A stretch of 64,000 nt of DNA from Garicola koreensis. Lineage in GTDB: Bacteria; Actinomycetota; Actinomycetes; Actinomycetales; Micrococcaceae. The notes below the pieces were generated by a model that was not told where the DNA came from, made no database searches, and saw only the letters and a list, made by a program, of their open reading frames with translations. Each line of letters starts with the position of its first letter. Within the stretch, counting starts at the first letter, position 1. Of the stretch, positions 8,780-19,579 are shown in pieces. The position numbers and the translations under genes were made by a program. The stretch is taken from the NCBI RefSeq assembly GCF_014195445.1, contig NZ_JACIBT010000001.1, positions 310,001-374,000 on the forward strand, read 5' to 3'.

Positions 8780-10585
8780 TTACTCAGTGTCCGGTACCTT
8801 CACCGCCTTGGAGTCGCCGCGACGAACGGCCAGATAGCCGGCGGCCGCCAGACCGATCAGCAGGATCAGCAGGGTCGCCGTGCCGAAGTTCAGGCCGAAG
8901 CCATTGATGGCCAGGAACGCGACCGACCCGGCAGCGATGCAGTAGTAGAGAGCGACCCACACTGTTTTGCGGATGATGTCGCCTTCGCGGTTGAGCAGGC
9001 CGACTGTTGCCGAAGCAGCCACAATGTTGTGGATGGTGATCGTGTTGCCGCCGGCTCCGCCCGCCGCCTGGGCGGCTGTGACGGTCTCCGGTGAGACGCC
9101 GATGGTGTTGGCCGTGGACCACTGGAACTGCGAGAACGTCAGATTGGACACAGTGTTGGACCCGGCGATGAATGCTCCCAGGGCGCCGACGAAGGGGGCG
9201 AAGAACGGCCACGTCTCTCCCGCCACAGACGAGGCGGCCTGAGCCAGGAGCACGGGCATGGATTCCATTCCCGACTCATTGATGCCGGATTGGATCAGCA
9301 CACGCACCATGGGCACGGCGAACAGCAGAGCCACGGCGGTGCCGAAGATCTGACGGCCAGCGATCTTCCACGTCTGTGCCATCTGCTTAGCTGACATGCG
9401 ATAGATCAGGTAGCCCATCGCTGAGGTGAGGATCAGGATGAAGCCGGGGGAGAAGAACACATCAATCGAGGTGCTGATCCCCTCGACCCCCAGAATGTCG
9501 GAAATCTGCACCTGTGTGAGGCCCGGAGTGGTGAGGAACTCATTGAGCCCCTCCCACACGCGGGTCAGCACCAGCAGAGCGGCCATGATCACATAGGGTG
9601 TCCAGGCGCGCACCAGGGTGATCTTGTGCGGCTCGTTGGGGTCGCGCGGCTCGCCGGGGGCGATGCGACCCATCCAGCGCTGCTCCCAGGCTGCCCGGGG
9701 GCCGAAGTCGAAGGTCTCCTTGGGCATCAGGAAGCCCTTGGAGGAGGTGAACATGACCAGGGTCAGACCCACCAGGCCGCCGATCAGTGAGGGGAACTCC
9801 GGGCCCAGCAGCCAGGCCACCAGGACCGAGGGCACCGTCATCGACAGCGCGGCGTAGATCGCGAAGGGCCAGACCTTCAGCCCCAGAGCGAAGTTGCGCT
9901 TCTGACCGAAGAAGCCGGTGAGGAAGCAGGCCAACAGCAGTGGAATGAGGATGCCGACTGCCAAGTGGAACAGAGCGGTCTGCAGGCCGATGTTGGCAAT
10001 ATACTCCGAATAGGTCATGCCCAGTTCACTGAGTCGGTCCTGCATCGCTGGGGAGTTCTGGTTCAAACCGTCGCCGACGCCGACGAGGATGGGCGTTCCG
10101 ACCGCGCCGTAGCTCACCGGTGAGGACTGGATGATCAGGCCCACCACCACCGCGGCCATGGCGGGGAAGCCCATCGCCAGCAGCAGCGGTGCGACGACGG
10201 CCGCTGGGGTGCCGAAGCCCGAAGCACCCTCGATGAAGCTTCCAAACAGCCAGCCGATGATGATGGCCTGAATGCGGCGGTCGGGGGAAATATAGTTGAA
10301 ACCGGCCTGAATGCGTTCCATCGCGCCAGAGACGGTCACTGTCGACAGCAGCAGAAGGGCGCCGAAGACGATGTAGAGCAGAGTGCCCGCGACAATCAGC
10401 CCCTCCAAGGAGGCTGCCGCCAGCGCAACGGGCTGCATCTGCCAGGTTGCCCAGGCAATGATGATGGCAGTCAAATAGCTCAGCGGCATGGCGTATTTTG
10501 CCGGCCATCGGAAGCCGGCAAGCAGAATACCGGCGACCAGGATCGGCGCTAGGGCCAACATACTTAGGACAAACTGGTTATCCAC
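8780..10585 (-). CDS. lctP: L-lactate/glycolate permease (LctP family)
   Basis: A 601-residue integral membrane protein of the lactate permease family, importing lactate and often glycolate by proton symport. It is hydrophobic nearly throughout, with about 12-14 predicted helices. Family segments are clear: FGSFIEGASGFGTPAAVVAP, PVSYGAVGTPILVGV, and near the end IAGSNTVSNLTFSQFQ and AAQAAGGAGGNTITIHNIVA. The start is GTG at 10585, after GGAAGGAC. It is the last gene of the minus-strand operon of oxidase, GlcG-like protein, EtfBA and cytochrome b, which points to uptake of the oxidase's substrate. Confidence 0.92.
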   Translation of the reverse strand: MDNQFVLSMLALAPILVAGILLAGFRWPAKYAMPLSYLTAIIIAWATWQMQPVALAAASLEGLIVAGTLLYIVFGALLLLSTVTVSGAMERIQAGFNYISPDRRIQAIIIGWLFGSFIEGASGFGTPAAVVAPLLLAMGFPAMAAVVVGLIIQSSPVSYGAVGTPILVGVGDGLNQNSPAMQDRLSELGMTYSEYIANIGLQTALFHLAVGILIPLLLACFLTGFFGQKRNFALGLKVWPFAIYAALSMTVPSVLVAWLLGPEFPSLIGGLVGLTLVMFTSSKGFLMPKETFDFGPRAAWEQRWMGRIAPGEPRDPNEPHKITLVRAWTPYVIMAALLVLTRVWEGLNEFLTTPGLTQVQISDILGVEGISTSIDVFFSPGFILILTSAMGYLIYRMSAKQMAQTWKIAGRQIFGTAVALLFAVPMVRVLIQSGINESGMESMPVLLAQAASSVAGETWPFFAPFVGALGAFIAGSNTVSNLTFSQFQWSTANTIGVSPETVTAAQAAGGAGGNTITIHNIVAASATVGLLNREGDIIRKTVWVALYYCIAAGSVAFLAINGFGLNFGTATLLILLIGLAAAGYLAVRRGDSKAVKVPDTE

Positions 10586-10664
10586 GTCGATAACGTCCTT
10601 CCGGTTGGTGCCCGGCAGGGGCCTTCGGTGCGGTGATCTTATCTTCAGCTGTCACTTCATTCAC
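10578..10664 (-). CDS. Possible 28-residue coupling ORF between cytochrome b and permease genes
   Basis: This frame starts with a GTG whose last two bases overlap the stop codon of the cytochrome b gene (GTGA) and ends 8 bases inside the permease gene, crossing the permease's Shine-Dalgarno. The product would begin [18 protein letters not shown]. It fills the whole 75-bp spacer, so it may couple translation of the permease to the cytochrome. No family is recognised and it may be chance. Confidence 0.35.
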   Translation of the reverse strand: MNEVTAEDKITAPKAPAGHQPEGRYRRG

Positions 10665-12067
10665 CGTCCAACGCGTCCGAAGAGGGAGGCGATGGGTGCT
10701 ACGAAGAGTGCTCGTGCGAGGAACGCGCCGGCGACGATGACTGCCAGGGAGAGGGCGAAGAGCCAGAACCCTGTCCAGTTCTGTGTCTCGTCGCCGGTGT
10801 AGATCTGGTTGAGGTTGGCCAAAGCGTCTGTGGCGAAGACGAGGATCAGGTGGACCAGGATGAAGACGGTGAAGTAGATCATCACTGGGAAGTGGACGGC
10901 GCGTGCCAGTTCTACGGGGAAGAGCTTGTTGAGGGCCTGGTTGTTCGCTGGCCAGAGCCCGGACATGCGCAGCCCGGTGAGGATCGCCAGCGGTGCGGCG
11001 ATGAAGATGGTGGTGAAGTAGGCCAGTTCCTGCAGGCTGTTGTAGTGGGCCCACTCCCCGACAGTGGGCCAGTCCAGGGAGACGTACTGCAGTCCGGCGG
11101 AGAGGGCGTTGGGGAAGATCTCCCAGCTGGTGGGCACCACCCGCTGCCAGTAGCCGGTGGCGAGCAGCAGGACCACAAAGATGACGCCGTTGAGCACCCA
11201 GAGCAGGTCCAGCGCGTTGTGCAGCCAGATGGTCAGGCTGATCTTGCGCTTCTTGTTCCACTTCGGGGTCCAGTAGGCGGCCGGGCGAGCCTCGGTGCGG
11301 ATCTGGATGCCGGTCTTGATGACCAGCACCATCAGAAACGCGTTGAAGAAGTGCGCCCAGTTCAACCACCAGGGATAACCGCCCGGGGCCTCCGGCTGGG
11401 AGTACTGGCCCGGGTAGCGCTCCACGAAACCTGCGACAGTCTCAGTGTCGAGCAGCCACCGGGTGAGCAGCACTGCCACAGCGGCCACCACAATGATGGC
11501 AACCACGCCGATGCCGCCCTGGACCGCCCATTGTCTGCCGGTGCGATTGAGGAAGGTCTTCTGCGCAGGCTGGGTCTTCGGCGGTTTGGGTGTGGTGTGC
11601 TCGGCCGCACCGGTCTTGGCCTCAGCCGGGGTCGGGGAGGAGCTGTCCTGCACTGGGGCCGACCTGGGATCCTGACTTCGGAGCCCAGATCCGCTTCCTA
11701 ACCCCGACCTGCGCGGAGCGGGCTCCGAGGTTTGACCCGTGGGGGGGCGGCCGGCAGGCTGCTGCGGCTGCTGGGCCGGCTGTTCACCCATACCCATGCG
11801 ACGTCGAGCTGGTTGCTGCGGCGCTGATTGGACTGGGTCTAGTTGCTCTGGTTGCTGGGCCTGTTGAGCCATGCCGGTGCGACGGGCCCGGTTGTTCATG
11901 CCCGTGCGGCGAGCCGGCGGGTTTGCGGCGGTCTCCTCGGGCGTGTCTGCGGCAGTGTCCGCAGGGTTCGGGGCAGGCTCATCGTGGGTCTGCTGCTCTG
12001 GGGGCTGCTGTTCCTCGGGGGTGCGGGGCAGGCCTCTGCGGCGTCGTGGTGGTCGTTCAGGAGCCAC
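10661..12067 (-). CDS. Di-heme-type cytochrome b membrane subunit with proline-rich N-terminus
   Basis: A 468-residue protein in two parts. Residues 1-175 are Pro/Gln/Arg-rich, disordered, and carry recurring ARRTGM-like motifs at about 52, 61, 88 and 119. Residues 183-460 form six hydrophobic helices resembling the formate dehydrogenase gamma/cytochrome b561 superfamily. Candidate heme-ligand histidines sit in or beside helices at H239, H283, H341, H392 and H406. The ATG overlaps the end of etfA by 11 bp, so translation is coupled. I infer that it takes electrons from the Etf and passes them to menaquinone; that function is not established for this family. Confidence 0.7.
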   Translation of the reverse strand: MAPERPPRRRRGLPRTPEEQQPPEQQTHDEPAPNPADTAADTPEETAANPPARRTGMNNRARRTGMAQQAQQPEQLDPVQSAPQQPARRRMGMGEQPAQQPQQPAGRPPTGQTSEPAPRRSGLGSGSGLRSQDPRSAPVQDSSSPTPAEAKTGAAEHTTPKPPKTQPAQKTFLNRTGRQWAVQGGIGVVAIIVVAAVAVLLTRWLLDTETVAGFVERYPGQYSQPEAPGGYPWWLNWAHFFNAFLMVLVIKTGIQIRTEARPAAYWTPKWNKKRKISLTIWLHNALDLLWVLNGVIFVVLLLATGYWQRVVPTSWEIFPNALSAGLQYVSLDWPTVGEWAHYNSLQELAYFTTIFIAAPLAILTGLRMSGLWPANNQALNKLFPVELARAVHFPVMIYFTVFILVHLILVFATDALANLNQIYTGDETQNWTGFWLFALSLAVIVAGAFLARALFVAPIASLFGRVGR

Positions 12068-13043
12068 CGCCGGCGCGCTCCTTCAGCCGTGTGATCAGCT
12101 GGGGGACCACATCGAAGGCATCACCGACGATGCCGAAGTCGGCGATGTCGAAGATGGGCGCCTCGGGGTCCTTATTGATGGCCACGATCGTCTTAGCCGA
12201 CTGCATGCCCGCTTGGTGCTGCACTGCCCCGGAGATGCCCAGGGCGATGTAGAGATCGGCAGAGACGGTGACCCCGGTCTGGCCCACCTGGTAGGAATTC
12301 GGCGCGTAGCCGGCATCCACTGCGGCCCGGGAGGCGCCCAGGCCGCCCCCCAGCTCATCGGCGAGCTGCTCTGCCAAGGCGAAGCCCTCGGCAGAGCCCA
12401 GTCCCCGTCCGCCGGAGACCACTGTGGCCGCGCTGCGCAGATCCGGGCGCGTCGACGCCTGCAGGTTCTCGCTGAACCCGGTGATCTCAGCCGCCGCGGA
12501 CCCGGCCTCAGGGACCTCCAGCGTCTCCACTGTCGGCTCAGCCGCTTGGGCGCGCTCATCGACCGCACCCTCGCGCAGGGTCACGATCAGGGTGCCGTGG
12601 GTCGGGGCAGACTCGGTGGTGTAGGCGCTGCCATAGACCGAGTGGTGGACCACGTTGCCCTCAGCATCACGAGCAATGCCCACCGCATCAGCAGCCACGG
12701 CCGCCGGAAGCCGCACCGCCAACCGGCCGGCAATGTCACGGCCATCAACATCGTTGGGTACCAGCACCGCCTCAGCGCCGGTGGCACCCACCGCAGCGGC
12801 CACAGCCTCCAACGCCGGGGCGGTCAGCACTGACTGCGTCTGGGGCGTCTCAGCGAGGTAAACCCGCTGGGCCCCAAACGTGCCGGCAGCCGCAGCCGCG
12901 GCCTGACCCTGGCCCGGTGCGGCCACAATGACCGCCACCGGCGAACCGAGGCGCCCAGCAGCGCCCAGCAGCCCGGCAGCGCTGCCCACCAGTTCACCAT
13001 TGGGCAGAACCGGCAGAAACGTCACCACATTGTTCTCAGCCAT
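12057..13043 (-). CDS. etfA: Electron transfer flavoprotein alpha subunit
   Basis: A 328-residue EtfA. The N-terminal half is the pseudo-AMP-binding-type fold shared with EtfB. The C-terminal FAD domain is intact: [20 protein letters not shown], then [18 protein letters not shown] and [19 protein letters not shown]. There is no N-terminal ferredoxin domain, so it differs from the EtfA of the electron-confurcating lactate dehydrogenase of Acetobacterium. It lies 2 bp after etfB and overlaps the cytochrome b start. It would pass electrons from the oxidase encoded at 14248-15660. Confidence 0.95.
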   Translation of the reverse strand: MAENNVVTFLPVLPNGELVGSAAGLLGAAGRLGSPVAVIVAAPGQGQAAAAAAGTFGAQRVYLAETPQTQSVLTAPALEAVAAAVGATGAEAVLVPNDVDGRDIAGRLAVRLPAAVAADAVGIARDAEGNVVHHSVYGSAYTTESAPTHGTLIVTLREGAVDERAQAAEPTVETLEVPEAGSAAAEITGFSENLQASTRPDLRSAATVVSGGRGLGSAEGFALAEQLADELGGGLGASRAAVDAGYAPNSYQVGQTGVTVSADLYIALGISGAVQHQAGMQSAKTIVAINKDPEAPIFDIADFGIVGDAFDVVPQLITRLKERAGGGS

Positions 13044-13045
13044 TC

Positions 13046-13819
13046 TCAGACCAGCCTCTTCTCCGCCAAATAATCAGCCAGCTGGGTGCCAGCCTCACCT
13101 TCATCAGTGACCTTCGTACCAGCAGTGCGTGCCGGGGCCTGGGTGACCGAAAGCATAATCGAGCGCGGCACATCAGCCTGGGCATCAACGCCCAGATCCG
13201 CCGCGGTCAGGGTCTCCAGGGGCTTCTTCTTCGCCGACATGATCCCCTTGAACCCGGGGAACCGAGGATCCGGCATCCGTTCGGTGACCGAGACCACCGC
13301 CGGCAGATCAGCCCGCAGACTCACCGTGCCGCCATAGGTGCCACGCTCACCGCTGACCTCAGTCTCACTGATCTGGGCCGAGTCCAAACTCGTCAAGTGC
13401 GCCACACCCAGCCGCTGCGCCAGCATGGTCGGCAGCAGCCCACCGGTGCCATCGGAGGACACATCACCGGCGATCACCAGATCAAACCCGATACGCCTCA
13501 GCGCTGCGGCCAACACCTCAGCGCTCAGCCCCAAATCAGCACCAGTAAGCGCCTCATCACTGATGTGGCAGGCACTATCAGCACCCATCGCCAGAGTCTT
13601 ACGCAACATAGACTCCGCAGACTCCGGACCCATAGTCACCAACACCACCTCGGCGTCCTGCGCAGAATCGGCATAGGAGACCGCAGCCTCCACCGCACGA
13701 GCCGTGATCTCATCAATCACCCGATCACTGGCCCCACGATCAGCCAACCCGGTCGTCGTATCAAGCTTGCGCTCCCCATAACTGTCGGGAACCTCTTTCA
13801 CCAACACAGCAATCTTCAT
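13046..13819 (-). CDS. etfB: Electron transfer flavoprotein beta subunit
   Basis: A 257-residue EtfB with the family's opening [15 protein letters not shown] and the conserved region [20 protein letters not shown] that in EtfB contacts AMP or a second FAD. The C-terminal [20 protein letters not shown] stretch is typical of the family. The ATG overlaps the stop of the GlcG/HbpS-like gene by one base (TGATG). With EtfA it forms the soluble heterodimer of this operon. Whether the second cofactor is AMP (non-bifurcating) or FAD cannot be settled by eye. Confidence 0.95.
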   Translation of the reverse strand: MKIAVLVKEVPDSYGERKLDTTTGLADRGASDRVIDEITARAVEAAVSYADSAQDAEVVLVTMGPESAESMLRKTLAMGADSACHISDEALTGADLGLSAEVLAAALRRIGFDLVIAGDVSSDGTGGLLPTMLAQRLGVAHLTSLDSAQISETEVSGERGTYGGTVSLRADLPAVVSVTERMPDPRFPGFKGIMSAKKKPLETLTAADLGVDAQADVPRSIMLSVTQAPARTAGTKVTDEGEAGTQLADYLAEKRLV

Positions 13820-14238
13820 CAGAGGGCCTTTCCTCCCAAGGCTTCAAGCACAGCAGCAGCAACTTCGGCGTCCTGAGCAGGCGGGCCCCCGGCCACACCG
13901 AGTCCGCCGACCACTACGCCGTCGAAGACCAGGGGTACGCCCCCGGGAATCCGTGTCAGCAGTGTACCGGTGCCGTTCTCCATGGCCGGTGCCAGTTCTC
14001 CTGGCATGTCTGCGCTGGGCTTTCGGGTTGAGGCCGCAGTGTTGGCCTTGCGCTTGGAGGTCTCCACGCTGTGGGCCGTCATGCCGTCGGCGCGGCCGAA
14101 GGCCACCAGGTTCAGCCCGGGGTCCACCACGGTGGCGCAGAGATTGAGGCCGCGCTCTGCGCCGATGCTGAGGGTCAGTCGCACTGCCTCGGCAGCAGTT
14201 TCGTAGGCGATTGTCGCCACGTTGATGTATGCAGTCAT
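13819..14238 (-). CDS. GlcG/HbpS-family protein
   Basis: A 139-residue protein of the GlcG/HbpS (DUF336) family: NVATIAYETAAEAVRLTLSI, NLCATVVDPGLNLVAFGRADG, TRIPGGVPLVFDGVVVGGLG and the closing VAGGPPAQDAEVAAAVLEAL. Family members bind heme or corrinoid-like ligands or are uncharacterised partners in glycolate (glc) operons. The gene sits 9 bp after the FAD oxidase gene with AAGGAGA ahead of its ATG, and overlaps etfB by one base. The context supports an accessory role in 2-hydroxyacid oxidation. The exact role is unknown. Confidence 0.85.
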   Translation of the reverse strand: MTAYINVATIAYETAAEAVRLTLSIGAERGLNLCATVVDPGLNLVAFGRADGMTAHSVETSKRKANTAASTRKPSADMPGELAPAMENGTGTLLTRIPGGVPLVFDGVVVGGLGVAGGPPAQDAEVAAAVLEALGGKAL

Positions 14239-14247
14239 CAGGTCTCC

Positions 14248-15660
14248 TTAGCCGGTAGCGTTCAGCGCGGCCGGATCCAGCACAGCGCCTGGGTTGAAGA
14301 TATTGTGCGGGTCCAACGCCATCTTAATCCGATGGTTGAGGTCCAGGGCGTCCTCACCGATGTAGTCGCTGAGCCAGGGGCGCTTGAGCCGGCCCACACC
14401 ATGTTCGCCGGTGATCGTGCCGCCCAGGGCGATCGCTAAGTCCATCACCTCACCGTAGGCGGTGTGCGCGCGTTGCTTCTGATCCTCATCGGCGGGGTCG
14501 AACACCAGCAGCGGGTGGGTGTTGCCGTCACCGGCATGGGCGAGCACCGCAATGACGACGTCGTGGTTCTGTGAGATCTCTGCCATTCCGCGCACCAGGT
14601 CACCCAGGCGGGGCAGCGGCACCCCGACGTCCTCCAGCAGGATGGAGCCCTTCTGCTCCACGGCCGGGATGGCCATCCGGCGGGCGACGACGAACGCTTC
14701 CCCCTCTTCGGCGTCAGTGGTGTAGAAGACCTCGGTGGCGTTGTTCTCATTGCACAGCGCCTCGATCTCTTCGATCTCTTTGGCGGCGTACTCCGCCGGC
14801 TCGTCGGACTGGATCACCAGCATCGCCGCCGCCTCGCGGTCCAGGCCCATCTTGGTGGTGTCCTCCACGGCGTTGATGGTGGGCTTGTCCATAAACTCCA
14901 GCATCGAGGGGCGCCACTGGGAGGAGATCGCCAGAATCGCCTCGGTCGAATCCTCCAGTGTGGCGAAGGTGGCCACCAGTGTGGTCGGCGGCCGCTGGGA
15001 GGGGACCAGGCGCAGCGTGATCTCGGTGATCACCCCCAGTGTCCCCTCACTGCCGACGAACAGCTTGGTCAGATCCAGTCCGGCCACATCCTTCAGTCGC
15101 GGCCCACCCAGCTCCACTGCCCGGCCGTCGGCCAGCACCACGGTCATGCCCAGCACGTAGTCGGTAGTCACCCCGTACTTCACGCAGCACAGGCCCCCGG
15201 CGTTGGTGGCGATGTTGCCGCCGATGGAGCAGAACTCGAACGACGACGGGTCCGGCGGGTACCACAGGTCGTGCTCTGCGGCGGCGGCCTTGACCTCAGC
15301 GTTGAACGCGCCGGGCTGGACCACTGCGGTGCGGGTCAGCGGTTCGACCTGGATATCGCGCATCTTCTCCATGGAGAGCACGATCCCACCCTCGACGGCC
15401 GTGCTGCCGCCGGAGAGCCCGGAACCGGCCCCGCGCGGGACCACCGGCAGCCCACGGGCGGCCGCGAAGCGTACCGCAGCCTGGACATCTTCGGTGCTGG
15501 TGGCACGCACCACCGCAGCAGGGGTGCCGGCATCCGGGTCGTTGGCACGGTCCCAGCGGTAGTTCTCGATGGTGGCCGGATCAGTGACGACGCTGCCCGC
15601 GCCCAGGGCATCGATCAGCTCCTGGAGCTGGGGCGCATCGGTAGTGGGGGTCTGCGTCAA
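14248..15660 (-). CDS. FAD-linked 2-hydroxyacid dehydrogenase (GlcD/D-lactate dehydrogenase type)
   Basis: A 470-residue flavoprotein of the vanillyl-alcohol-oxidase fold. The FAD-binding PCMH part has VVPRGAGSGLSGGSTAVEGG and SIGGNIATNAGGLCCVKYGVTT; the C-terminal part has VLAHAGDGNTHPLL and ITGEHGVGRLKRPWL. I place the start at TTG 15660, after GAGAGG, since this gives the family's usual length; the frame stays open to 15912 but that extension is low-complexity and crosses the divergent pheS promoter region. The likely substrate is D-lactate or glycolate. It is the first gene of the operon ending in the permease. No GlcE or GlcF is encoded nearby, so the neighbouring Etf is the likely acceptor. 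Confidence 0.88.
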   Translation of the reverse strand: MTQTPTTDAPQLQELIDALGAGSVVTDPATIENYRWDRANDPDAGTPAAVVRATSTEDVQAAVRFAAARGLPVVPRGAGSGLSGGSTAVEGGIVLSMEKMRDIQVEPLTRTAVVQPGAFNAEVKAAAAEHDLWYPPDPSSFEFCSIGGNIATNAGGLCCVKYGVTTDYVLGMTVVLADGRAVELGGPRLKDVAGLDLTKLFVGSEGTLGVITEITLRLVPSQRPPTTLVATFATLEDSTEAILAISSQWRPSMLEFMDKPTINAVEDTTKMGLDREAAAMLVIQSDEPAEYAAKEIEEIEALCNENNATEVFYTTDAEEGEAFVVARRMAIPAVEQKGSILLEDVGVPLPRLGDLVRGMAEISQNHDVVIAVLAHAGDGNTHPLLVFDPADEDQKQRAHTAYGEVMDLAIALGGTITGEHGVGRLKRPWLSDYIGEDALDLNHRIKMALDPHNIFNPGAVLDPAALNATG

Positions 15661-16979
<1,319 letters not shown>

Positions 16980-16983
16980 CCAG

Positions 16984-19521
16984 ATGCGCATTCCCCTGTC
17001 ATGGATCCGTGAGCACACGCAGTTCCCGGCCTCGGGCACCCCAGAGGACCTGATGGCCGAGCTGGTCCGTGTCGGGCTGGAGGAAGAGGACGTCCACCTC
17101 CCAGAGATCTCCGGACCCGTCGTGGTGGGCAAAGTCCTGCAGAAGTCCCCAGAGCCGCAGTCCAACGGCAAGACGATCAACTGGTGCCACGTCCAGGTGG
17201 TCCCCGACGGTCAGACCCAGATGCTCCAGGGGGAGGGCATCTCGGACGACGGCGTCCAGGGCGTGGTCTGCGGGGCCGACAACTTCGAGGTCGGCGACAA
17301 GGTGGTCGTCACCCTGCCCGGCTCCGTGCTGCCCGGCGACTTCCGCATCTCAGCACGCAAGACCTACGGGCATCTCTCAGCCGGGATGATCGCCTCGGTC
17401 AAGGAACTAGGCATCGGTGAGGACCACGAGGGCATCCTGGTGCTGAGCTCCCTGGGCCTGGACCCCGAAATCGGTGACGACGCCCTGGACCTGCTGGGCC
17501 TGAGCGACGCCGCCGCTGAGATCAACGTGACACCGGACCGCGGCTACGCGTTGAGCATCCGCGGGGTGGCACGGGAGTACTCCCACGCCACCGGCACTGC
17601 TTTCACCGACCCGGCCTCACTGGTGGGCGTGCCGGAGTCCGGAAGCGCCGGCCACGAGGTGATCCTCGATGACGCCGCCCCGATCTACGGCACACCCGGC
17701 TGCGATAAGTTTGTGGCTCGCCGGGTCACCGGAGTCAACCCGAACGCGCCCACACCGCCGTGGATGGCCGCCCGCCTGCGCTTGGCCGGAATGCGGCCGA
17801 TCAGCCTGGTGGTCGACATCTCCAACTACGTGATGTGGGAGTTGGGCCAGCCGCTGCACTTCTACGACGCCGAGAAGCTCACCGGTGCCATCCAGGTGCG
17901 TCGGGCTGCAGCGGGGGAGAAGCTCACTACCCTGGACGAGAAGCAGCGCGAGCTGGACGCCGAGGACCTGGTCATCGCCGATGACTCCGGGTCAATCGGC
18001 CTGGCCGGGGTGATGGGCGGTGCCGCCACGGAAGTCTCTGCGGAAACTTCGACAGTGCTGATCGAATCAGCTCATTTCGACCCCATCACCGTCAGTCGCA
18101 CCAAACGCCGCCACCGGCTGCCCTCAGAGGCGTCTAAGCGCAATGAGCGCGGGGTGGACCCGTTGATTGCCGCAGTCGCCGCTCAGCGTGCGGTGCAGCT
18201 GCTGGTCGACTTGGCCGGCGGCACAGATTCCGGTGAGGTCACCGAGGTCGGCGAGCCGGTGCTGCCGGACGCGATTGCTATGGACCTGCAGCTGCCACAG
18301 CAGCTGATCGGTGTGGACTACAGCACCGAGCAGATCACCCAGACGCTGACCGATGTGGGATGCCGCGTCGAGACGGGGCAGGGCGATTCACTGCAGGTGA
18401 CACCACCGAGCTGGCGCCCGGACATCGACATCCCGGAGGCGCTGGTCGAAGAGATCGCCCGGCTGGTGGGCTTCGATAAGATCCCCTCCCGGCTGCCGGC
18501 TGCTCCGGCTGGCCGCGGGCTCACGCTCGCCCAGGGGCGTCGTCGTACGGTCTTCAACGGGCTGGCTGCCGATGGTTACACCGAAGTGCTGAACTACCCG
18601 TTCTGCTCTGAGGCGGCCAACGAGCTCTTCGGCGCCTCTGACGAGGGGGCTGCGGTGGCCCAGGTGCGGCTGGCCAATCCGATCAGCAGCCAGTACCCGG
18701 TGCTGCGCCGGTCTCTGCTGCCCGGCCTGTTGGACGCGGTGCGGCGCAACGTCTCCCGCGGCTTCGGTGACACGGCACTGTTCGAGGCAGGGCTGGTGTT
18801 TCTGCCCGGTGAGCAGATCGGCAGTCCGGAACTTCCCGCCCTGGGGATCCATCCCGGTGATGCGGTGATCAACGATTTGAAGGACGGCACCCCGCACCAG
18901 CCCCAGCATGTGGCTGTGGCGCTGACCGGCCACTCTGCCCCCGAGGGCCTGGGAGATGCCGGCCGCGGTCGTGATTGGGCCGATGCCGTCGAGGCCGCGC
19001 GCACCGTCGCGGAGCTGGTTGGTGTGCAGATCGAGGTGGTCCAGGGCTCTCACCAGGCCTTCCACCCCGGGCGTACCGCAGAGCTGCGCTGTGCCGGATC
19101 ATTGGTGGGCTACGCCGGGGAGCTGCACCCGCAGGTGGTTGAGGCCGAGAATCTTCCCGCGCGCACCAGCGTGATGGAGTTGGACTTCTCCGCAGTGCTG
19201 GAGGCTGCGCCCTCGATCATCACTGCCGAACCGATCTCCGGGTACCCGCAGACGACCCAGGATGTGGCGCTGATCGTCGACGACGCCGTCACCGCCGCAG
19301 CGCTGCAGGCCACACTGACCGAGGGTGCGGGAGATCTGTTGGAGAGCATCGAGCTGTTCGACGTCTACTCCGGAGAAGGAATCGAGGCGGGCAAGAAGTC
19401 GCTCGCCTTCGCCCTGCGCTTCAGGGCCGAGGACCGTACGCTGACCTCCGAGGAGGCCTCCGCCGCGCGGGCCGGCGCTGTGGCGCTGGCCGCCGAGCGC
19501 CACAGCGCCGTTCAGCGGTAA
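16984..19521 (+). CDS. pheT: Phenylalanine-tRNA ligase beta subunit
   Basis: An 845-residue PheRS beta chain with the full bacterial domain set: N-terminal MRIPLSWIREHTQFP, the OB-fold tRNA-binding domain (about 40-155), the B3/B4 editing domain (WMAARLRLAGMRPISLVVDI and following), B5, the catalytic-like module, and the C-terminal ferredoxin-fold anticodon-binding domain ending in FALRFRAEDRTLTSEEA. It is co-transcribed with pheS. Length is normal for high-GC actinobacteria. Confidence 0.97.
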   Translation: MRIPLSWIREHTQFPASGTPEDLMAELVRVGLEEEDVHLPEISGPVVVGKVLQKSPEPQSNGKTINWCHVQVVPDGQTQMLQGEGISDDGVQGVVCGADNFEVGDKVVVTLPGSVLPGDFRISARKTYGHLSAGMIASVKELGIGEDHEGILVLSSLGLDPEIGDDALDLLGLSDAAAEINVTPDRGYALSIRGVAREYSHATGTAFTDPASLVGVPESGSAGHEVILDDAAPIYGTPGCDKFVARRVTGVNPNAPTPPWMAARLRLAGMRPISLVVDISNYVMWELGQPLHFYDAEKLTGAIQVRRAAAGEKLTTLDEKQRELDAEDLVIADDSGSIGLAGVMGGAATEVSAETSTVLIESAHFDPITVSRTKRRHRLPSEASKRNERGVDPLIAAVAAQRAVQLLVDLAGGTDSGEVTEVGEPVLPDAIAMDLQLPQQLIGVDYSTEQITQTLTDVGCRVETGQGDSLQVTPPSWRPDIDIPEALVEEIARLVGFDKIPSRLPAAPAGRGLTLAQGRRRTVFNGLAADGYTEVLNYPFCSEAANELFGASDEGAAVAQVRLANPISSQYPVLRRSLLPGLLDAVRRNVSRGFGDTALFEAGLVFLPGEQIGSPELPALGIHPGDAVINDLKDGTPHQPQHVAVALTGHSAPEGLGDAGRGRDWADAVEAARTVAELVGVQIEVVQGSHQAFHPGRTAELRCAGSLVGYAGELHPQVVEAENLPARTSVMELDFSAVLEAAPSIITAEPISGYPQTTQDVALIVDDAVTAAALQATLTEGAGDLLESIELFDVYSGEGIEAGKKSLAFALRFRAEDRTLTSEEASAARAGAVALAAERHSAVQR

Positions 19522-19579
19522 CCGCTGGTACACCCGATATTCGACGGTGACGACCACGTGGGAGGAAGGGGCCACCTGG

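Noticed and set aside
10578-11369. 263-codon frame opposite in phase to cytochrome b
   Set aside because: It overlaps the true gene on the same strand in another frame and is His/Arg-rich; only its last 28 codons past the cytochrome stop are worth considering.
12057-13819. Electron-bifurcating Etf as in Acetobacterium lactate oxidation
   Set aside because: EtfA has no ferredoxin domain and the organism appears aerobic; a linear transfer to the cytochrome b is simpler, though the second EtfB cofactor is unknown.
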